From JACZST01 sp036985755 (lineage in GTDB: Bacteria; Actinomycetota; Acidimicrobiia; Spongiisociales; UBA5794): DNA of 17,314 nucleotides. The DNA is taken from the NCBI GenBank assembly GCA_036985755.1, contig BTQG01000049.1:1-17314 (forward strand), written 5' to 3'. The notes beneath the pieces are model-generated. The model made no database searches, was not told the DNA's origin, and saw only the letters and a list, made by a program, of their open reading frames with translations. Numbering within the stretch: the first letter of the stretch is position 1; each line of letters begins with the position of its first letter. A program made the position numbers and the translations under genes. Positions 13,552 to 17,314 of the stretch are shown here, piece by piece.

Positions 13552-14466
13552 TCACGCAGGGTCGATCGTCCCGCCCGAGCCGCGGCGACCGTTGAGCCAT
13601 GCTGATCCGCTCTGCACCGGTCTGCCCGCAGGCTGTAGCGCCACCAGCAGGAGACTGCCCCCGGTGAACCCGGCCGCCGGCTCACCGTCTACCGCCTCGA
13701 CGGATCCGGGCTCGACGAACGAATCGGTGCGCTCGACCTCGAGCACCTTGTGGCGGACACCGTCGATCATGAGCCAGGCCCCGGGGCGAGGATGGAAGGC
13801 GCGCACCGCGCTCTCCACGGTCTCTGCTGCCCAGCCCCCGTCGATCCGAGCTTCGTCTGGGTCGAGCATCAGGGCGTTTGTCACCCCTGCATCGATCTGC
13901 GGGGCAGGCTGCAACTGCCCTGCTAGATAGTCGGGCACGGCGTCGTCTACGAGCATCCCGCCCAGATAGGACAGGCGGCCGGTGAGCGAGCCGCCGGTCT
14001 CATCATCTGCGATGGGTGTCTCCACGGCTGCGATCACAGGTCCGGTGTCCAGACCCTCATCGAGCACCATCAGGCTGACGCCGGTTTTCTCGTCCCCTGC
14101 CAGGATGGCCCGCTCCACGGGAGCGGCTCCCCGCCACCGCGGCAGCAGCGAAAAGTGCACATTCAGGTACCCGAGCGATGCCAGCTCGAGGACACGCGGC
14201 TCGAGGATCTTGCCGTATGCCACAACCAGGCCGACCTCGAAGGCCAGCTGCGACAGCTCACCCCACAGCTCGTCCTTGTTGTTCGGTTGCAGGATCCTGA
14301 GACCCCACTGCTCGGCAGCGCGCTTCACCGAAGGTGCGACCGGCGCGCCCGACCGGCCGCGTGGCCGATCGGGTTGCGTGATCACGAGCTCCACATCGGT
14401 CACGTCGAGCAATGCGGCCAGGCTCGGGATCGCAGATGCAGGAGTACCGAAGAATACCGAGCGCAT
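13552..14466 (-). CDS. fmt: Methionyl-tRNA formyltransferase
   Basis: A 304-residue enzyme that formylates initiator Met-tRNA using 10-formyltetrahydrofolate. The N-terminal catalytic Rossmann domain (1-~190) begins MRSVFFGTPASAIPSL and has the active-site set Asn102, His104 (NVHFSLLPRWRGAAPVERA) and Asp140 (LDEGLDTGPV). The C-terminal OB-like domain (about 205-300) has ARIDGGWAAETVESAVRAF and the GAWL loop. Length is normal. The ATG at 14466 overlaps the def stop by one base (TGATG). A heptamer array follows the stop immediately, with a possible fresh promoter for rpe, so fmt may be the last gene of a two-gene unit. Confidence 0.96.
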   Translation of the reverse strand: MRSVFFGTPASAIPSLAALLDVTDVELVITQPDRPRGRSGAPVAPSVKRAAEQWGLRILQPNNKDELWGELSQLAFEVGLVVAYGKILEPRVLELASLGYLNVHFSLLPRWRGAAPVERAILAGDEKTGVSLMVLDEGLDTGPVIAAVETPIADDETGGSLTGRLSYLGGMLVDDAVPDYLAGQLQPAPQIDAGVTNALMLDPDEARIDGGWAAETVESAVRAFHPRPGAWLMIDGVRHKVLEVERTDSFVEPGSVEAVDGEPAAGFTGGSLLLVALQPAGRPVQSGSAWLNGRRGSGGTIDPA

Positions 14467-14972
14467 CAGGCCCGCCCGAGGCTGTCGTCGGCTACTGCCT
14501 CCCGCAGCTCCGCAAGCGCTTGTTTGCGTTCCGCCTTGCTCAGGCGCTCGATAACGAGACCACCGCTGAGGTGATCGATCTCGTGTTGCAGCACACGTCC
14601 CATCAATTCGTCGCCCGAGTACTCGATCGCGTTTCCGTCGAGATCAAAACCAGAGGCACGGGCGAAGCCGGGTCGAGAAATTTCCCAGAACCGCTCAGGA
14701 ACCGATAGACAGCCCTCTTCGAAGGTCCACTCTCCTGCGGTTTCCATGATCTCGGGATTGACCATGACGAAGGGGCCTTCTCCGATATCGGCGACAAACA
14801 TGCGTTTGGCGATCCCGATCTGGGGGGCCGCCAGTCCGACTCCGGGCGCGTCGTACATCGTCTCGAGCATGTCGTCGGCGAGACGTCTGAGATCCTCATC
14901 GAAAACGACGATCGTCTCGGCCTTACTGCGGAGCACTGGGTCCGGGTAGACGCGGATTGGGAAGATGGCCAT
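14466..14972 (-). CDS. def: Peptide deformylase
   Basis: A 168-residue metalloprotease that removes the N-formyl group from new proteins, the counterpart of fmt. All three signature motifs are intact: GVGLAAPQIG (44-53), EGCLSVP (86-92, metal ligand Cys88) and HEIDH (130-134, metal ligands His130 and His134, catalytic Glu131). Length is typical. The ATG at 14972 lacks a Shine-Dalgarno; a TAGCCT hexamer lies 8 nt upstream, suggesting a leaderless message. It is the first minus-strand gene of the core block; the sequence to its right is insertion-type DNA. Confidence 0.97.
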   Translation of the reverse strand: MAIFPIRVYPDPVLRSKAETIVVFDEDLRRLADDMLETMYDAPGVGLAAPQIGIAKRMFVADIGEGPFVMVNPEIMETAGEWTFEEGCLSVPERFWEISRPGFARASGFDLDGNAIEYSGDELMGRVLQHEIDHLSGGLVIERLSKAERKQALAELREAVADDSLGRA

Positions 14973-14980
14973 GGAGCGAG

Positions 14981-14986
14981 AGGCTA
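14981..14986 (-). promoter_or_regulatory. Candidate -10 hexamer for def-fmt (leaderless)
   Basis: TAGCCT on the minus strand, exactly 8 nt before the def ATG, the same geometry as at rpe. It fits TANNNT; no -35 is recognisable. An IS630 remnant begins about 40 bp further upstream. Confidence 0.4.
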
Positions 14987-15024
14987 CCGCGGCGGAGTCA
15001 GAGCGGGGAATCCCTCACTCGAGG

Positions 15025-15165
15025 GTGATGCAACGGGACCCTCATTGGGCGGGTGGCCGTCCCCGCCAGATCACGACTGACGACGTCGAGTTCATTGTCG
15101 AGACGGCCAAGACTCGACCCGAAAAGCTCGGCCAGCCGTTCACTCGGTGGTGTATCGGCAAGCTG
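15025..15165 (+). pseudogene. IS630-family transposase remnant (internal fragment)
   Basis: About 47 codons encode VMQRDPHWAGGRPRQITTDD followed by VEFIVETAKTRPEKLG and QPFTRWCIGKL. This matches the linker and second helix-turn-helix region I know from IS630-type transposases (the D-P-x-W-AGGRPR then TRP-LG-PFT-WSIRKL pattern). The N-terminal DNA-binding part and the whole DDE catalytic domain are absent. After GKL the similarity stops and the frame ends at 15249. The surrounding open frame from 14965 starts inside def on the other strand and is not a real gene start. Family assignment is from memory of the motif and should be tested by a profile search. Confidence 0.6.
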
Positions 15166-15433
15166 ATCATATACGTGGGCGCCAATGAGGACCGGTGTGC
15201 CGCCGATAATCTCGGTTATGTCGAGTTGGTCGCACTCGCGGATCGGTGAATCGCCCCTGCATCTGTGGTAGTTGAGCTCCTTTTCTCTCATACCGCAGCG
15301 AGTTGATACCGATATACGCCGTTGTAAGCATGTGCGCCGTGATGGGCCTGTGCGTCATACAGGTTCCACCGGTGTGAGTCGGTCCGGAGACGAGTCGGGC
15401 TGAGCGCAAGTACCCGGGCAAGGGGTTCGTACG
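15166..15433. other. Intergenic region without a supportable gene
   Basis: It follows the transposase remnant and precedes the plus-strand protease. On the minus strand, around 15170-15240, one frame reads DITEIIGGTPVLIGAHV, which resembles the core of DUF433 (antitoxin-type) proteins, but it runs straight into the antisense of the transposase fragment, so at most it is a broken piece. The lipoprotein-protease promoter should lie here, but I cannot point to a convincing one. Confidence 0.4.
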
Positions 15434-16876
15434 ATGAGACCACGGAGGACCGATAATCGGCGTACGCGGTGGAGCGTTCTCGTCGTAGCAATCGCAGTTG
15501 TGACGGCTGCGTGTAGCGGGTCAGGGAACGGTTCCTCGGCAGCCGACACGGCTGCGCCTCAGGACGGTGCTGTCACGGCCTTGGTGGATGTGCGCGGGGC
15601 GGTGATTCGTATTGAGGTCACAGGTTCATTCGTTTACCCAGAGGAGGGCACCCTGTACAACGAAGGTTTCACCGGAAGCGGATTCTTCATAAGCTCCGAT
15701 GGTCTTGCCGTGACCAACAACCACGTGGTCACCGGCGCTGCGTTCTTACAGGTCTTCGTCGAGGGTGAGGACGAGCCACGAAACGCGACGATCCTGGGTG
15801 TGTCCGAGTGTTCGGACCTAGCCGTGATCGATGTCGACGGCGACGGATTCGAGTATCTCACCTGGTACGAGGACGAGCTGACGGTGGGAACCAAGGTCTA
15901 CGCCGCGGGGTATCCACTCGGTGACGAGGAGTACACGCTGCTCGACGGGATCATCTCGAAAGAGAAGACCGATGGTGAGTCGAGCTGGGCCTCGATCGAT
16001 GCGGTGCTCGAACACACCGCCGACATTCTGCCGGGGAACTCCGGGGGGCCATTGGTAACCGAAGACGGCCAGGTTGTCGGTGTGAATTACGCCGACAACA
16101 CCGAGAGTCAGTCGTTCGCGATCGGGTACGCAGAGGCGATCGACGTCATCCCCAGTCTGCAGATTGGTGAGGACGTGACATCGATCGGGATCAACGGGAC
16201 AGCTGTTTCAGACGACGATGGGTCCGGGATCTGGGTGCATTCGGTGGCAGCCGGATCACCCGCCGATCTGGTAGGAGTGCGCGGCGGAGATATTGTGACC
16301 GAACTGTCGGGATTGATCCCAGGTGTAGACGGCACGATGGCTGACTACTGCGACGTGCTACGCAGCCATAAGCCGGGTGAGGCGATTCAAATCGAGGTCA
16401 TGCGCGACGGTGTAAGCACCTACATGGAGGGCACGCTCAATACCGACAAGGTGCTAGCCCCGACCGGAAGTACCACTGATCTTGTTTCGAGCCCGGGAAC
16501 AACCGTGGCTGAGGGTGACTACGCCTTGGCCGTTGGCGACTGCGTAGACGATGGCGAGGTCGACAACTACGTCACTGGCGACGATTACTTCGTAACACCG
16601 TGTGATGGCGCCCATGACAACGAGGTTTACTACATCTACAGCTTCGCACCAGGGCCGTATCCAGGCGACGATGCGGTGACAGATGAACTCGACAGCGCAT
16701 GCCGAGCCGAGTTCGAGGGATTCGTCGGCCGTGACTACGAATCGTCGATTCTCGCGCTCTACAGCTTGTTCCCAGACCAAAGTTCTTGGAAAGCTGGCGA
16801 ACGCCGTGGCGAATGCTTGGTGTACGACGTTGCCTTCACCAAGCTGACTGGGTCTGCGTACCAAAGCGGCTGGTAG
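15434..16876 (+). CDS. Lipoprotein HtrA-like serine protease with PDZ and septum-formation-like domain
   Basis: A 480-residue exported protein. Residues 1-27 are a lipoprotein signal: a basic N-terminus, a hydrophobic stretch (WSVLVVAIAVV) and a lipobox TAAC with Cys27. A trypsin-like domain (about 48-245) follows with the full triad: His97 (TNNHVV), Asp128 (SDLAVI) and Ser203 (GNSGGPL). A PDZ-like domain is at about 260-340 (SGIWVHSVAAGSPADLVGVRGGD). The last ~120 residues (GDCVDDGEVDNY, VTPCDGAHDNEVYYIY, CRAEFEGFVG, GECLVYDV; Cys370, 390, 423 and 461) resemble the actinobacterial septum-formation domain (PF13845 as I know it). It should be anchored outside the membrane in envelope protein quality control or signalling. 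ATG 15434 has AAGGGG about 9 nt upstream. It is the only plus-strand gene here. Confidence 0.9.
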   Translation: MRPRRTDNRRTRWSVLVVAIAVVTAACSGSGNGSSAADTAAPQDGAVTALVDVRGAVIRIEVTGSFVYPEEGTLYNEGFTGSGFFISSDGLAVTNNHVVTGAAFLQVFVEGEDEPRNATILGVSECSDLAVIDVDGDGFEYLTWYEDELTVGTKVYAAGYPLGDEEYTLLDGIISKEKTDGESSWASIDAVLEHTADILPGNSGGPLVTEDGQVVGVNYADNTESQSFAIGYAEAIDVIPSLQIGEDVTSIGINGTAVSDDDGSGIWVHSVAAGSPADLVGVRGGDIVTELSGLIPGVDGTMADYCDVLRSHKPGEAIQIEVMRDGVSTYMEGTLNTDKVLAPTGSTTDLVSSPGTTVAEGDYALAVGDCVDDGEVDNYVTGDDYFVTPCDGAHDNEVYYIYSFAPGPYPGDDAVTDELDSACRAEFEGFVGRDYESSILALYSLFPDQSSWKAGERRGECLVYDVAFTKLTGSAYQSGW

Positions 16877-17126
16877 TACATGGGACGGCCAGTGGAGGCG
16901 ACCGGTTATGTCAAGTTGGACGGGTGGGCGACGCCACCGCACCGAGTCGGCGATCTATCGCCCCGGGCGTTTCTGACCTCGCAGCCACGGAGCGGTGTCG
17001 GTGCCCTGGGGATGCGAGAGCCAATCGTTCTACCTCATCCGCGAACACTCCAAGTGTGCCGCGATCCTTCTCAATACGGACCGCGGTCATCGCGGGGCTC
17101 GTCGGACGCAAACCACGACGGCATCG
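16877..17126. other. Convergent intergenic region, no feature supported
   Basis: It separates the protease from a convergent minus-strand gene. A weak GGTGG/CCACC hairpin near 16922-16938 lacks a T-run on either strand. A minus-strand frame at 17111-16911 contains KDRGTLGVFADEVERLALA, which looks protein-like, but it has no recognisable family or ribosome-binding site. No terminator is convincing. Confidence 0.4.
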
Positions 17127-17314
17127 TCAGCAGTAGTGATACGTGTAGTAGGAGTAGACGTCGGTCGACCAATCGCCGATGACGTCCATGTAGGCGTTCA
17201 TGCACGACGAGATCTCGTCGGCCCGGTCGTAGGCAGCCCTTGCGGTGAGCAGAGCCTCCTCAGCGGAATCCCTTGCCTCCTGGACGCGCCCTTCCAGGCT
17301 GTTCAAGTCGGCCC
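17127..17314 (-). CDS. C-terminal part of a helical protein with a Tyr-rich tail (5' end outside the window)
   Basis: A continuous minus-strand frame enters from the right edge (first full codon at 17312) and gives 61 residues before TGA at 17127. It has a long amphipathic, coiled-coil-like helix (LNSLEGRVQEARDSAEEA, then LLTARAAYDRADE), a Cys-containing stretch (SSCMNAYMDVIGDW) and a striking aromatic end (DVYSYYTYHYC). The codon pattern and heptad-like spacing of Leu/Ala make a real gene likely. No family is recognised. It converges on the protease gene. Confidence 0.6.
   Translation of the reverse strand, partial: ADLNSLEGRVQEARDSAEEALLTARAAYDRADEISSCMNAYMDVIGDWSTDVYSYYTYHYC

Noticed and set aside
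15300..15330. TTGATA-16-TAAGCA as promoter of the plus-strand protease
   Set aside because: The -10 lacks the final T and the spacing to the gene is over 100 nt; too weak to annotate.
16911..17111. Minus-strand 66-codon frame containing KDRGTLGVFADEVERLALA
   Set aside because: It looks somewhat protein-like but has no ribosome-binding site or known family, and the second half is Arg-rich. Not enough to call a gene.

Overview
This is a high-GC chromosomal segment that looks actinobacterial, most likely class Acidimicrobiia or a relative. The family assignment is inference from protein style, gene order and possible leaderless promoters. Nearly everything between 251 and 14972 is on the minus strand, so transcription runs from right to left. 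Most of it is core housekeeping.

In transcription order, 14972 to 13552 carries def-fmt (N-formyl chemistry of translation initiation). A 221-bp spacer of heptanucleotide tandem repeats follows, then rpe and a receiver-GGDEF-type response regulator (13330 to 11734). Next is the riboflavin operon ribD-ribE-ribBA-ribH (11397 to 8035) behind a clear FMN riboswitch whose closing stem contains the ribD Shine-Dalgarno. Then comes infC-rpmI-rplT-trmH-family methyltransferase (7792 to 5905), with its own promoter, a terminator-like hairpin in the leader, and a non-canonical ATC start for infC. The conserved rplT/trmH-to-pheS neighbourhood is interrupted by a small three-helix membrane protein gene and a decayed paralogue of it (5866 to 5215). 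pheS-pheT-argF-mpg (5118 to 251) follow, each overlapping the next by 4-8 nt.

The right end differs. Upstream of def lies an IS630-type transposase remnant. It is followed by a plus-strand lipoprotein combining a trypsin/HtrA-like protease, a PDZ domain and a C-terminal septum-formation-like domain (15434-16876). The 3' part of a minus-strand gene, with a helical segment and a Tyr-rich tail, runs off the edge.

The most interesting non-coding content is twofold. First, there are three copies of a ~115-bp palindromic, MITE-like element: two back to back at 13-239 and one at 11622-11736. They have GGAGGGTG-type terminal inverted repeats and a TA-like dinucleotide at the ends, which is what an IS630/Tc1-type transposase would leave. 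One copy supplies the stop codon of the response regulator. Second, several intergenic regions contain drifting 7-bp tandem arrays that start directly at gene stop codons and end near candidate promoters. I see no tRNA, rRNA, CRISPR array or complete insertion sequence.
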